30,450 bases of DNA from UBA3792 sp964426415 (GCA_964426415.1 CAYRQM010000021.1:1-30450); one strand, 5' to 3'; shown: positions 14,295-22,998, counted from the stretch's first letter. Numbers and translations: made by a program. The notes: generated from the letters alone by a model not told the origin.

Positions 14295-15622
14295 AGCTGG
14301 CCTTACATGGCACGCCCAACCCCAAGCAAGCGGCGTTCTTTGCAGCCCGTGCCCGCCACATCGCCTACGGCGGCGCACGCGGCGGCGGCAAAAGCTGGGC
14401 GATGCGCCGCAAATTCGTCCTGCTTGCCTTTCGTTACAGCGGCTTAAACCTGCTTCTACTGCGACGCACGCTGCCCGAGCTGACGGAAAACCATGTGCGG
14501 CCGCTGCAGGAGGAACTGAACGGCGTGGCGGTTTACAACCAAACGCAGCGCGTCTTTTTGTTCCCCAACGGCAGCCGCATCAAGCTGGGCTACTGTGACC
14601 GCGAAAGCGACGTGTATCAGTATCAGGGGCAGGAATACGACGTGATCGGCATGGAGGAGGCGACCCACTTCACGGAATCGCAGATGCAGTTTTTGACGAC
14701 GTGCAACCGTTCCGTGCGCAGCGATTTTTCGCCGCGGATGTACTACACCTGCAATCCTGGCGGCGTGGGACACGGGTGGGTCAAGCGGCTCTTTCTGGAT
14801 CGGGACTACCGACAGGCGGAGCGCGCCGAGGATTATCTGTTTATTCCGGCGCGCATCACGGACAACCCGATTCTGCTGGAGCGCAATCCCGCCTATCTCA
14901 TCACGCTGCAAAATCTGCCCGAGCATCTGCGCAAGGCGCACTTGGACGGCAACTGGGACGTGTTGGCAGGTCAGTACTTCCAAGAATTTGACCGCGACCG
15001 ACACGTCGTCGCCCCCTTTCCCATCCCATCCCGCTGGAAGCGCTTTCGCGGGATGGATTGGGGCTACAACGACCCGTGCTGCGTGCTGTGGTTTGCCGCG
15101 GCGCCCGACGGCAGGCTGTATGTGACCCGCGAACTCTACCGACGACAAGTGCTCGGCAGCGACATCGCAAAGGAAGTCGCAACGCTATCTTGCGGAGAGT
15201 CCATCGCCTACACCGTGGCGTCCCCCGACGCATGGCAGCAGCGCGGTCTGAAGGGGGTCGAGGGGGAGAGCATTGCGGAGGTGTTTGCGAAGGGCGGCGT
15301 GCCGCTGCTGCCCGCCGACAACGCCCGCGTGGTGGGATGGCAGCGCGTCCATGAAATGCTTGCCGATGCGCCCGACGGGACGCCGCGGCTGCAAATCTTC
15401 TCCACCTGTCAAAACCTGATTCGCACGCTGCCGCTGCTCACCTTCGACCAACGCGACGCCGAGGACGTGTCGGACAACTGCGAGGATCACGCGCCGGAAG
15501 CGCTGCGCTACGGGCTGATGAGCCGCCCCCGCTGTGCCGCGCCGCCTGCGCCCAAGCCGCAAAAGCGCTACGATCCGTTCTCCGCCCCCGCCGCGCCGTG
15601 TGACGGATTTCGCGGACTATAA
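14291..15622 (+). CDS. terL: Terminase large subunit
   Basis: This 443-residue motor ATPase and nuclease packages DNA into the head. Walker A is GGARGGGKS at residues 27-35. Walker B is YDVIGMEE at about 116-123. A coupling-type motif YYTCNPGG follows. The RNase H-like nuclease domain begins at FRGMDWGY with Asp256, followed by SPDAW and the final acidic DHAPEALRYGL. Length and motif order fit the terminase-6 type. The start is the ATG overlapping terS; the same frame stays open further upstream only as out-of-frame terS sequence, which explains a spuriously longer ORF from 13940. Confidence 0.93.
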   Translation: MKLALHGTPNPKQAAFFAARARHIAYGGARGGGKSWAMRRKFVLLAFRYSGLNLLLLRRTLPELTENHVRPLQEELNGVAVYNQTQRVFLFPNGSRIKLGYCDRESDVYQYQGQEYDVIGMEEATHFTESQMQFLTTCNRSVRSDFSPRMYYTCNPGGVGHGWVKRLFLDRDYRQAERAEDYLFIPARITDNPILLERNPAYLITLQNLPEHLRKAHLDGNWDVLAGQYFQEFDRDRHVVAPFPIPSRWKRFRGMDWGYNDPCCVLWFAAAPDGRLYVTRELYRRQVLGSDIAKEVATLSCGESIAYTVASPDAWQQRGLKGVEGESIAEVFAKGGVPLLPADNARVVGWQRVHEMLADAPDGTPRLQIFSTCQNLIRTLPLLTFDQRDAEDVSDNCEDHAPEALRYGLMSRPRCAAPPAPKPQKRYDPFSAPAAPCDGFRGL

Positions 15623-15643
15623 CCGAACAAGAAAGGAACCGCA

Positions 15644-17251
15644 ATGAAACTGAAACAAACCGAAACGGAACGGCTGCTGAAGGAACGCGCCTACGGGCTG
15701 TTCCACGCGTTTCGCAGCGCGTATGCCGAAGAATGGCAGCGGCTGGAACGCTGTGAGCGCATGTACCGAGGCGATCACTGGTACGACGTCCCCGTGACCG
15801 ACCCGAACGAGCCGCGCCCCTGTACGCCCATCATCCAATCCACCGTCGAGAACATCACGGCAGATTTGATGGATCAAGTCCCCGAAGCCGTCATTCGCCC
15901 CGAAAGCGCCTGCGACGCCACCATTGCGCAGGTGGTGGAGGCGGTCATTTGCCGCAACCACGACGCTGCGTCGTATCCGTCCGAGTATCGCAAGCTGGTA
16001 CACGACCTGCTGGTCGGCGGCTACTGCGTGCAGGAGGTGGGCTACGACAGCACGCTCAACGGCGGTCTTGGCGGCGCGTTCATCCGCCATGTGGACAACC
16101 GCAGCATCCTCTTTGACCCGCTGGCGACGGACGTCGCGGACGGCCGCGCCGTGTTCAAGCTGGCGCTGCGCGCCCGCGATTGGGTGAAAGCGCACTATCC
16201 CAACAAGGCGGATGCGCTGACCGACGACCTTGCCGCCGTGGGCGACGCACCGCAGGACGCGCTGCTGCACCCCGATCGCACCGATTCGCTGCTGCTGTTG
16301 GAATACTGGTGGCGCGAATACGACGCGGAAAACGACCGACACGCCGTGCATATGGCGCTGTTGGCAGGCGGCGTTGTGCTGGAGGACAGCCGCATCCAAA
16401 AGCCCGAAGGCTATTTCGGTCATGGCACCTATCCATTTGTGCTGACCACGCTTTACCCGCGAAAGGGCAGCGCCTTGGGACTTGGGATCGTCGACCTGTT
16501 CGGCGCACAGCAGCGCTATGCGGACAAGCTCGACCAGATCGTGCTGAAGAACGCGTTTATGGCGTCGCACAACAAGCTGCTCGTCACCGAGGCAAGCGGG
16601 TTTGATGCGGACGATCTGAAGGATTGGGCGAAGGAGGTACACACCGGCGAAAGCCTGAACGGTGTGACGTGGTTCGCCACGCCGCCATTGCCGTCGTACC
16701 TGCTGGACTACATCCAAAAGATTCGTTCCGACATCAAGGAGGAGAGCGGCGCCAACGAGTCGTCCCGCGGACTTGCCGCAAACGGCGTCACGGCGGCAAG
16801 CGCCATCGAAGCGCTGCAGGAGATGAGCACCAAGCGGGCGCGCATGGCGACGACCCAGCTGCACGAATCGTTCCGCTTTGCGGTGCGGCTGGAGATTGAA
16901 ACGGAGCGCGAGTTCAATTACTTCCTGCGTCCCGTCACCGTGATGGTGGACGGACAAGCGCGGGAAATGCTCTTTGACAGCGCGCTGATGATGCGGTCGG
17001 GCGTCGGCAACACGCTGTTGCCCGTGGAATTTTCCGTGTCCATCAAGGCGGTGCGGCAAAACCGCTTCTCCGTGACCGCGCAAAACGATCTGATGCTCAA
17101 GCTGTTGGACTTGGGCGCCGTCACCCGCTCGCAGGCCATCGCGCTCATGTCCTTTGAGGGCAAGGAACAGGTGCTAAAGGGCATGGACGAGGCACAGTCT
17201 GCTAACGCCGTGCAACCGAACCAAACCAAACGAATCGGAGGAAAACAATGA
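15644..17251 (+). CDS. Portal protein, P22-like
   Basis: This 535-residue portal protein forms the ring through which DNA enters and leaves the capsid. It starts after AAGGAACC with an N-terminal helical region (ERLLKERAYGLFHAFRSAY, CERMYRGDHWYD). The segments STVENITADLMDQVPEAVIRP and ESSRGLAANGVTAASAIEAL are typical of P22-type portals. Length is usual for that family. It follows terL by 21 bases and overlaps the scaffold gene by ATGA. Confidence 0.88.
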   Translation: MKLKQTETERLLKERAYGLFHAFRSAYAEEWQRLERCERMYRGDHWYDVPVTDPNEPRPCTPIIQSTVENITADLMDQVPEAVIRPESACDATIAQVVEAVICRNHDAASYPSEYRKLVHDLLVGGYCVQEVGYDSTLNGGLGGAFIRHVDNRSILFDPLATDVADGRAVFKLALRARDWVKAHYPNKADALTDDLAAVGDAPQDALLHPDRTDSLLLLEYWWREYDAENDRHAVHMALLAGGVVLEDSRIQKPEGYFGHGTYPFVLTTLYPRKGSALGLGIVDLFGAQQRYADKLDQIVLKNAFMASHNKLLVTEASGFDADDLKDWAKEVHTGESLNGVTWFATPPLPSYLLDYIQKIRSDIKEESGANESSRGLAANGVTAASAIEALQEMSTKRARMATTQLHESFRFAVRLEIETEREFNYFLRPVTVMVDGQAREMLFDSALMMRSGVGNTLLPVEFSVSIKAVRQNRFSVTAQNDLMLKLLDLGAVTRSQAIALMSFEGKEQVLKGMDEAQSANAVQPNQTKRIGGKQ

Positions 17252-17694
17252 ATCGAAATCGAATGAAGGCGACCGAACCGATCGCCGACGCGCTTCCCAT
17301 CGAACCGACGCAGGAAGCGACGACCCAAGAGAACCCGTTTGCACAAGCCGCACAGGAGCTTGCCGCGCTGTACAACGCGGGCAGCCTGCCCGCAGGCTTC
17401 GACTTGGAAACGGCGTGCAGCGACCGCGCCTTTGCAGAGCTTTTGCAGGCGTTTGAACCGCTTGCCGCCGTCCGCATCTATGACGCGGAGCAGCGTGCCG
17501 CGCAGGCGGAACAGACCGCCAAGCAGCGCATGACCGAGCAGGTCACCGCACGCAACGCACTGCCGCGCCCCACCAAGGCGAACGCCGCCGTCTCCGCAAC
17601 GCCCGACTATATGGGCATGTCGCAGGAAGCGTTCCGTGCGCTCGAAAACCAATTCAAGTCCGCCGCAAGAAGCGGCAGCCGCACCAAAATCTAA
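17248..17694 (+). CDS. Capsid scaffolding protein
   Basis: This 148-residue, Ala/Glu/Gln-rich, mainly helical protein lies directly between portal and major capsid and overlaps the portal stop. A coiled-coil-like stretch (EQRAAQAEQTAKQRMTEQV) and a basic C-terminus (KSAARSGSRTKI) fit a scaffold that guides capsid assembly and is lost on maturation. The assignment rests on position and composition. Confidence 0.75.
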   Translation: MNRNRMKATEPIADALPIEPTQEATTQENPFAQAAQELAALYNAGSLPAGFDLETACSDRAFAELLQAFEPLAAVRIYDAEQRAAQAEQTAKQRMTEQVTARNALPRPTKANAAVSATPDYMGMSQEAFRALENQFKSAARSGSRTKI

Positions 17695-17706
17695 GGAGGT
17701 ACCGAT

Positions 17707-18930
17707 ATGGCAATCAACACCACTCTTTCCACCAACGCAACCGCGTATTTCAACAAGCAGTTCTATGACCGCAAGCTCTTGGACACCGCCAAGACGCGGC
17801 TCGTCCATGCGTCGTTCGGGCAGAAGCGCAGCATTCCGCGTCACAACGGCAAGCGCGTCGAGTTTCGCAAGTACGACCTGTTCACGCCCGACGCCGACAC
17901 GCTGACCCTTTCCGAAGGCGTCACGCCCAACGGGCAGTCCCTGTCCCAGTCCAAGGTCGAGGCGGAAGTGACCCAGTACGGCGCGTTCGTCGAGGTTTCC
18001 GACCTGTTGGACATGACCGGCTACGACGAGGTCATCTCCGATTCGGCGGAGCTGCTGGGCGAACAGCTTGGCACCGTCATCGAATGGGTGACCCGCGACG
18101 CCATGTGCGCCACCACCAACGTCCAGTATGCAGGCGGCAAGACCGACCGCAGCGCGCTGACCGGCACCGAAAAGCTGACCGTAGCCGAGGTGCGCAAGGC
18201 GGTGCGCACGCTGAAGAAGAACAAGGCGCGGATGTTTACCACCGCGGTGGACGGCTCCATGCGCAAGCCGCACTTTGTGTGCATCTGCTCGCCCGACGCC
18301 ACCTACGACCTGCAAAACGATTCGCTGTGGCAGGACGTTTCCAAGTACAGCAATGCGGAGCAGATCTATTCCGGCGAGATTGGGCGTCTGTTCGGCGTCG
18401 TGTTCGTCGAATCCACCGAATCGAAGGTGTACGAACAGGCGGTGTGCAACAAGATCAAGGTGGGCGTCACCGCAGCCACCTCCTTCACGCTGCTGAACAA
18501 GCCCACCGACGCCGAGAAGGCGTACCTTTCCACGGCGGGCAACACGCTTTGCATCGGAAGCGACACCTTCACGCTTTCAGATACCGATCCGTATACCGAA
18601 TCGGGCACGACCTACACCGTCACCGTCACCGAGGCGGTCACGGCAAGCGCCAACGCCATCGTGTATTCCGACGATGCGGGCGCGGTGGACGCCACCACCA
18701 AGGCGGCGCTTCCCGTCCATGCCACGCTGGTCTTTGGCGCGGACGCATACGGCGTCATCGACGTGGACGGCAGCGGCACGATGGAAACCATCGTCAAGCC
18801 CCACGGCTCCTCCGGTTCGCTGGATCCGCTGAACCAGCGCGCCACCGTAGGCGCCAAGGTCGCGGCGTATACCGCAGCCGTGCTGAACCCGCTCTGGATC
18901 GTCAAGATCGAGCATACCGTTTCCGAATAA
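17707..18930 (+). CDS. Major capsid protein, N4-gp56 family
   Basis: This 407-residue shell protein starts at an ATG after AAGGAGG. The N-terminal half matches the N4-gp56 major capsid pattern (FYDRKLLDTAKTRLVHASFG, EFRKYDLFT, LSEGVTPNGQSL, VTQYGAFVEVSDLLDMTGYD). The C-terminal part includes a Thr-rich segment at about residues 270-350 (TLSDTDPYTESGTTYTVTV) that looks like an inserted beta domain, before a return to conserved shell sequence (LNPLWIVKIEHTV). A terminator follows, consistent with high expression of this gene. Confidence 0.9.
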   Translation: MAINTTLSTNATAYFNKQFYDRKLLDTAKTRLVHASFGQKRSIPRHNGKRVEFRKYDLFTPDADTLTLSEGVTPNGQSLSQSKVEAEVTQYGAFVEVSDLLDMTGYDEVISDSAELLGEQLGTVIEWVTRDAMCATTNVQYAGGKTDRSALTGTEKLTVAEVRKAVRTLKKNKARMFTTAVDGSMRKPHFVCICSPDATYDLQNDSLWQDVSKYSNAEQIYSGEIGRLFGVVFVESTESKVYEQAVCNKIKVGVTAATSFTLLNKPTDAEKAYLSTAGNTLCIGSDTFTLSDTDPYTESGTTYTVTVTEAVTASANAIVYSDDAGAVDATTKAALPVHATLVFGADAYGVIDVDGSGTMETIVKPHGSSGSLDPLNQRATVGAKVAAYTAAVLNPLWIVKIEHTVSE

Positions 18931-18940
18931 CCACCGACGG

Positions 18941-18969
18941 GGGAGGCGGCGCCGTCGCCTCCCTCTTTT
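18941..18969 (+). terminator. Terminator or attenuator after the capsid gene
   Basis: Perfect 8-base stem GGGAGGCG (18941-18948) and CGCCTCCC (18956-18963) with a 7-base loop, then TCTTTT. It probably limits read-through so that the capsid protein is made in excess over connector proteins. Confidence 0.7.
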
Positions 18970-18983
18970 GAAAGGAGTACCGA

Positions 18984-19205
18984 ATGAATAAGCAAGAAAC
19001 CGTATCCGTCTACCTGCCCACCTTGGGCAATGGCCCCTTTGTGGAGGGCGCCATCAACGGCGTGAACTTCCGCATCCGCACCGGCGTGGTGGTCGAAGTG
19101 CCGCGCCGCATCGCAAAGGTGTTAGGGGACAGCCGCAAGGCGCTTTGCATGGGCAAGCGCGCCGTGGAAGCGTACGCCGCATCGGGCGGCAAGAAGCTGC
19201 TGTGA
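18984..19205 (+). CDS. Small conserved phage head protein
   Basis: This 73-residue protein starts after GAAAGGAG. The sequence VSVYLPTLGNGPFVEGAING, then VPRRIAKVLGDSRKAL, resembles small proteins commonly encoded just after N4-gp56-type capsid genes. It may decorate the head or assist its assembly, but no function is established from sequence. The C-terminus is basic. Confidence 0.65.
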   Translation: MNKQETVSVYLPTLGNGPFVEGAINGVNFRIRTGVVVEVPRRIAKVLGDSRKALCMGKRAVEAYAASGGKKLL

Positions 19206-19216
19206 GGTGAATCCAT

Positions 19217-19762
19217 TTGACGCTACTGGATTTGTACACCCACGCGCTGACCGAATTGGAGCGCCCCACCGACAGCGAAACGCTGGCGCTCTGGCGGGAC
19301 AAGCTGACGGCGTTTGCCAATGAAGCGCTGATCGACCTTTCCACCGCCTTTCGCCCATGGCGGCGCGACGTTTTGCCGCTTGCGGACAAGAAGCTGCATC
19401 TTTCTGCGCTGCCCTTTGCGTGCAGCAAGGTGCTGGGCGTGGAGGACAACGGCACGCGGCTCCCGTTCTATTACGATTTGGACGTGGAAACGCTGTGCGT
19501 GCCCACCGCACGGTGCGACGCGCTGACCGTGGTCTACCGTTATACGCCGCGTGCGCTGGAGCTGGAAACCGACGTGCCGCAGCTTCCTGCCGCCTGCCAT
19601 CCGCTGATTGTGGCGTATATGGTGGGTCGGGTGCGCGCCCAAGGCGACGCTGCGGCCCAGAGCAGCTCCGCGCTGCGCCTTTCCCTGTACGAGCTGCAAA
19701 AGCGGCGGTTGAAACTGGATTTCGACGAGCCCGCAAGCTGCCGATTCTACAACACCTACTAA
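19217..19762 (+). CDS. Head-to-tail connector (adaptor) protein, gp4-like
   Basis: This 181-residue protein starts at TTG with GAGGTGA six bases upstream; no closer ATG exists in frame. The N-terminal helices (LYTHALTELERPTD, KLTAFANEALIDLSTAF), the beta middle and the late helix (LIVAYMVGRVRAQGDAAAQS) fit phage adaptor proteins that sit under the portal. The gene order of capsid, small protein, adaptor, gp10-like protein is that of P22-type phages. The P22 gp4 label is by position and shape. Confidence 0.65.
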   Translation: MTLLDLYTHALTELERPTDSETLALWRDKLTAFANEALIDLSTAFRPWRRDVLPLADKKLHLSALPFACSKVLGVEDNGTRLPFYYDLDVETLCVPTARCDALTVVYRYTPRALELETDVPQLPAACHPLIVAYMVGRVRAQGDAAAQSSSALRLSLYELQKRRLKLDFDEPASCRFYNTY

Positions 19763-19777
19763 GAAGGAGGCTTTCCC

Positions 19778-21211
19778 ATGGCGAACCAATCACGCATCTT
19801 TCAATCGTTCGGCGGTGTGCGCCAGGACGAAAACGACTACATTGCCTCTCCTGACAGCAGTCCCGACGCATGCAACATGAACACGCTTGACGGAAGTCTG
19901 ACCGTTGCCACGGGATTCTCACGGGTCGTGCCCACCACCCTGACGCCCGAAGCGCCGTTTCGAAGGCTCTATGTGTACGCCCGACCCACGGGCAACGTCT
20001 ATCTCATCGCCGACCGCGACTGCTTGTACGCCTACAACGCCGCCGAAGCACGGTGGCTCATGCTGTATCAGCTGGGCTACGCCATCGACGCCGATCTGTT
20101 TGACTTTCTGGAGCTCAAGATCGGCTCCGACACGCGGCTGCTCATTGCCTACGGCAAAGAACCCATGGTGCTGTGGGACGGCGAAAGCGACACCGTCACG
20201 TCCTTCGGCTCGGCGGAGCAGGGCAGCAACCTGCTGATGAATTTCATCGAGCTGTACTACGGCAGACTGTTTGCGGCAGGGAACCCGAACTTCCCATGCC
20301 GCCTGTACTGGAGCCAAGTGCCGGGCGACGGGCGCACCGTCGAGGACTGGACGGCAGCCGACGCCAATGAAAACGTGTCGGGCGGACATGTGGACGTGGG
20401 CACCGACAGCGACCCCATCACGGGACTGTTTGCGCTCTCGAACCAGCTGCTCATCTTCAAGCGGGACTCGCTGTATCGGCTGCTGGGCGACCGTCCGTCC
20501 AACTATCGCATCCTGCCCGTGGACGCTTCGTTTGCGCAGCCGCTGCACACGGCGTGCGTGCGCTACGCCGACCGCCTGTACTTTTTGACCAAGCAGGGTC
20601 TGTACTTTTACGACGGGCAGACCGTGCGCAGACCGTCGCATTATCGGGCGCTGTACCGACTGCTGAAGACGGCGAATCTAGCACAATGCGCCGCCGTCGC
20701 CTGCGGCGATACGCTGTACTTTGCGTGCAAGGAACACGCCTCGAGCGCGTACAACGACCTGCTCATCGAATACGACGTGCCCCGCGACTGCTTCATGCTG
20801 CGCCGCGGCTTTTCCATCGCGGGACTGTGCGCGGTGCATGGCGTGCTGTACCTGCTGACGGGCACGGGCAAGGTGGCGGCGTTTGACGACAGCACCACCT
20901 ACGACGGCGCGCCCATCGACGCATGGTGGACGACGCCGCGCATCGACCTTGGGCACAAGGGCGTCGAGAAGGTGCTGTCCAACCTGTTTTGCACGGGCAC
21001 GGGCGACTGCTTCGCCGTGGACGTGGAGACCCGCGACACGCGCTTTTCCACCATCGCACGGTTTTCCGACGACGATATGGCGGTGACGGACGTCCTGCTG
21101 CGGGGCGCGGGCAGAGTCTTTCGGATGCGGTTTCGCAACGTCGACGGCGAACCGTTTTCGCTGGACGCCAACGTCACCGCACTGTTTGAGAGCCAACTGC
21201 GGCCGATGTAG
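19778..21211 (+). CDS. Packaged-DNA stabilisation or tail-hub protein, P22 gp10-like
   Basis: This 477-residue protein follows AGAAGGAGG. It begins with MANQSRIFQSFGGVRQDEND and SPDACNMNTLDG, a pattern typical of gp10-like proteins, and continues as a chain of beta blades (DCLYAYNAAEARWLML, TNLLIAYGKEPMVLWDG-type turns, RPSNYRILPVDASFAQPLHT, TKQGLYFYDGQTVRRPS) that suggests a beta-propeller. In P22-type phages this protein closes the portal channel and attaches the tail needle. The assignment relies on gene order and fold-like repeats. Confidence 0.65.
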   Translation: MANQSRIFQSFGGVRQDENDYIASPDSSPDACNMNTLDGSLTVATGFSRVVPTTLTPEAPFRRLYVYARPTGNVYLIADRDCLYAYNAAEARWLMLYQLGYAIDADLFDFLELKIGSDTRLLIAYGKEPMVLWDGESDTVTSFGSAEQGSNLLMNFIELYYGRLFAAGNPNFPCRLYWSQVPGDGRTVEDWTAADANENVSGGHVDVGTDSDPITGLFALSNQLLIFKRDSLYRLLGDRPSNYRILPVDASFAQPLHTACVRYADRLYFLTKQGLYFYDGQTVRRPSHYRALYRLLKTANLAQCAAVACGDTLYFACKEHASSAYNDLLIEYDVPRDCFMLRRGFSIAGLCAVHGVLYLLTGTGKVAAFDDSTTYDGAPIDAWWTTPRIDLGHKGVEKVLSNLFCTGTGDCFAVDVETRDTRFSTIARFSDDDMAVTDVLLRGAGRVFRMRFRNVDGEPFSLDANVTALFESQLRPM

Positions 21212-21226
21212 AAAGGAGGCAATTCG

Positions 21227-21433
21227 ATGGCTTATTCCGCAACGGGGATGCAGGCGCTGTTTCCCATTTACATGGCGCGCAGCGTGCAGCCCAACGAATC
21301 CCGCGACGCCTACGACAGCGCGGTGGCGCAGAACGAGAACAACTTGAACCAAAACCTTGCCGCGCTTTACGACAAGATTTTGGAACTGGAATCGGCATTT
21401 GCCGAACACACGGAAGGAGAAACACAACAATGA
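21227..21433 (+). CDS. Small phage coiled-coil protein
   Basis: This 68-residue protein follows AGAAAGGAGG. After a short N-terminus (GMQALFPIYMARSVQPNES) it is helical and Asn/Glu-rich (AVAQNENNLNQNLAALYDKI), likely a coiled coil. It overlaps the next gene by ATGA. The position after the gp10-like gene suggests a small tail or ejection component; no family was recognised. Confidence 0.6.
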   Translation: MAYSATGMQALFPIYMARSVQPNESRDAYDSAVAQNENNLNQNLAALYDKILELESAFAEHTEGETQQ

Positions 21434-22272
21434 AGAAGAAGGGAACGGAACTTCTCACGCCCGTCGTGGACGCGGACACGTCCATCAACACCCAAAGCAG
21501 CGGCGGCGGCAGCGACGCGCAGAGCTTTCAATCGCTGTACGAGCAGATGTACCAAATCTACGCGCCGCAGACGGTGGACTATACGCCGCTTTCGGGCGAC
21601 GCGCTCGCTTCGCAGCTTGCCACATGGCTGCGTCCCACCTACGACGCCGCGATTGCGAATCGGCAGGCACAGACCCAACGTGCCAACGGCGACTTGGACG
21701 CGGACGCGTGGTCGCGCGGCATGGGCTCCTCGACCTATGTGACCGACGTCAAGGGCAGAAGCGCGGGCTACGAGGCACGCGACGTGGCGTCGCTGGAGGC
21801 GTCGTACAGCTCCGTCTTGGCGGAGCATCTGTATGAAGCGCTGTCTGCCGACGCCGAACGAAAGACGGAGATCGATATGTTCAACGCGGAGCAAAGCAAC
21901 AACGCCCGCGCCAAAGCGTACGCGGCGGCGCAAACGCTGTATGCCGCACAGGGCGGCGGTGGCGGCGGCGGTGGCGGCGGCGACGATACGACCAAGCAAA
22001 AGCCCGCGTCCACGCTGCAAAGCGCCATCCTGCAATACGTTACGGGCGGCGACTACGCGGCGACGCTCGACGCGCTGAGCCCCAACGAGATCGATTCGAT
22101 CCTGTCGCGCATGACGCCCCACGAACGCGCCCTGCTGTATGGCGGCGAGGGCGGCAACGCCAAGCTGCGCGCCGACATTCTCAACAGCGTTGGGACAACC
22201 GCCTACAACAAGCTGCAAAACAAGTATCCTGCGGGGACGAGCAGAAAGCAGGACGCGAACGCCGTCAAGTGA
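21430..22272 (+). CDS. Ejection or internal virion-type protein with polyglycine run
   Basis: This 280-residue protein is helical and Ala/Gln/Tyr-rich in its first 170 residues (LYEQMYQIYAPQTVDYTPLS, YSSVLAEHLYEALSADAERK). It has a run of about ten glycines (near 21954-21981) and a second helical part ending in NKYPAGTSRKQDANAVK. It is the last gene of the head block. In short-tailed phages the genes here encode proteins ejected with the DNA, and composition fits that. No catalytic motif is visible. The large ejection and tail genes that should follow are absent on this side. Confidence 0.55.
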   Translation: MKKKGTELLTPVVDADTSINTQSSGGGSDAQSFQSLYEQMYQIYAPQTVDYTPLSGDALASQLATWLRPTYDAAIANRQAQTQRANGDLDADAWSRGMGSSTYVTDVKGRSAGYEARDVASLEASYSSVLAEHLYEALSADAERKTEIDMFNAEQSNNARAKAYAAAQTLYAAQGGGGGGGGGGDDTTKQKPASTLQSAILQYVTGGDYAATLDALSPNEIDSILSRMTPHERALLYGGEGGNAKLRADILNSVGTTAYNKLQNKYPAGTSRKQDANAVK

Positions 22273-22291
22273 CATTCGAACCCAAGTACGA

Positions 22292-22322
22292 GGCGCCTTT
22301 GCATCCGTGAAGGCGCCATTTT
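22292..22322 (+). terminator. Hairpin at the end of the phage head block
   Basis: Perfect 8-base stem GGCGCCTT (22292-22299) and AAGGCGCC (22310-22317) with a 10-base loop, then ATTTTC. The T run is short, so termination may be partial. It marks the end of the phage operon. Confidence 0.6.
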
Positions 22323-22407
22323 CGCGCAGTGGGTGCCAATAAGGGGCAACGTCGGGCTTTTTCGGCAAACTTTGCAGAAAATATTTACGAAACTGTGAAA
22401 AAAACCC

Positions 22408-22436
22408 TTGCTATTTCGCTACACATGCGCTATAAT
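22408..22436 (+). promoter_or_regulatory. Promoter of the structured RNA and zinc-ribbon gene
   Basis: TTGCTA at 22408-22413, a 17-base spacer and a perfect TATAAT at 22431-22436. The transcript would start near 22443, some 255 bases before the next ATG, so it has a long leader. Confidence 0.75.
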
Positions 22437-22444
22437 CTGTTTTG

Positions 22445-22642
22445 GTGTCCGTGTTCGGGTCTGTGGTTGCAAGTCGATGCCAGTCGCAGGCAAAACGATC
22501 CACATAAGCGGGGGAATCCCCGTGAGCATGGTGCGGCTTAGATGTAAGTCCAACCGACGCAAGTCGAGAGAGGCAGTAGTGGGGAGCTTTCCGCTTAGGA
22601 GCGAACCCTCCTGTTGGCGAGTGTGGGGGCAAAGACCAGGTC
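22445..22642 (+). ncRNA. Structured noncoding RNA candidate
   Basis: About 195 bases following a strong promoter, without a convincing reading frame but with many stems. A closing pair is GGTCT (22458-22462) with AGACC (22633-22637), and a second long-range pair is CCAAC (near 22552) with GTTGG (near 22614). Local hairpins include CGGGG-GAAT-CCCCG, CGAC-GCAA-GTCG with a GNRA loop, AGC-TTTCC-GCT, AGGAG...CTCCT, and GCC...GGC inside TCG...CGA. The arrangement is that of a multi-branched RNA, either a cis-regulator of the zinc-ribbon gene or a trans-acting RNA co-transcribed with it. Size and phylum would suit the raiA-type RNA class, but I cannot verify that. Confidence 0.6.
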
Positions 22643-22698
22643 AGCCGAAAACGGGAATCAAAATCAAATCACCAGAATCGAAAGGGAAACACAAGAAC

Positions 22699-22980
22699 AT
22701 GTACGAAGACAGAACATTGGTTTGCAGAGATTGCGGCAAGGAATTCGTATTCAGCGCAGGCGAACAAGAATTTTATGCCAAGAACGACTTCAAAAACGAC
22801 CCCGTTCGTTGCCCGGAATGCAGAAAGGCACGCAAAAACTCCCGCAACACCCAGCAGCCCCGTGAAATGTACGAAGCTGTTTGCGCTGAGTGCGGCAGAG
22901 TGACCAAAGTCCCGTTCCAGCCGAGAAACGACAAGCCGATTTATTGCTCCGATTGCTTCGCAAAGCGTCGCGGCAGATAA
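22699..22980 (+). CDS. Zinc-ribbon domain protein
   Basis: This 93-residue protein has two zinc ribbons: CRDCGKEF (with FVFSAGEQEFY following) paired with CPECRKAR, and CAECGR paired with CSDCFAKRRGR. The conserved start MYEDRTLVCRDCG and spacing match a widespread small family of bacterial zinc-ribbon proteins annotated as probable zinc-binding. The basic C-terminus suggests nucleic-acid contact, which is inferred. The ribosome site is weak (AAAGGGA, about 12 bases away). It is transcribed from the promoter at 22408 through the structured leader and ends at a strong terminator. Confidence 0.85.
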   Translation: MYEDRTLVCRDCGKEFVFSAGEQEFYAKNDFKNDPVRCPECRKARKNSRNTQQPREMYEAVCAECGRVTKVPFQPRNDKPIYCSDCFAKRRGR

Positions 22981-22998
22981 TTTGACCGGACCACAAAA

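Noticed and set aside
15617..17083. Long minus-strand open frame of 488 codons opposite the portal gene
   Set aside because: Val/Arg/His-rich, no ribosome site and exactly opposite a well-supported portal gene; a shadow of GC-rich coding.
16918..18315. Minus-strand frame of 465 codons opposite portal, scaffold and capsid genes
   Set aside because: Spans three real genes on the other strand and has shadow-type composition.
22441..22642. Cyclic-di-AMP (ydaO) or cobalamin riboswitch
   Set aside because: Short similar strings (GGGGGAATCC, GAGCTTTC) are present, but the conserved core boxes of either class are not in the right order.
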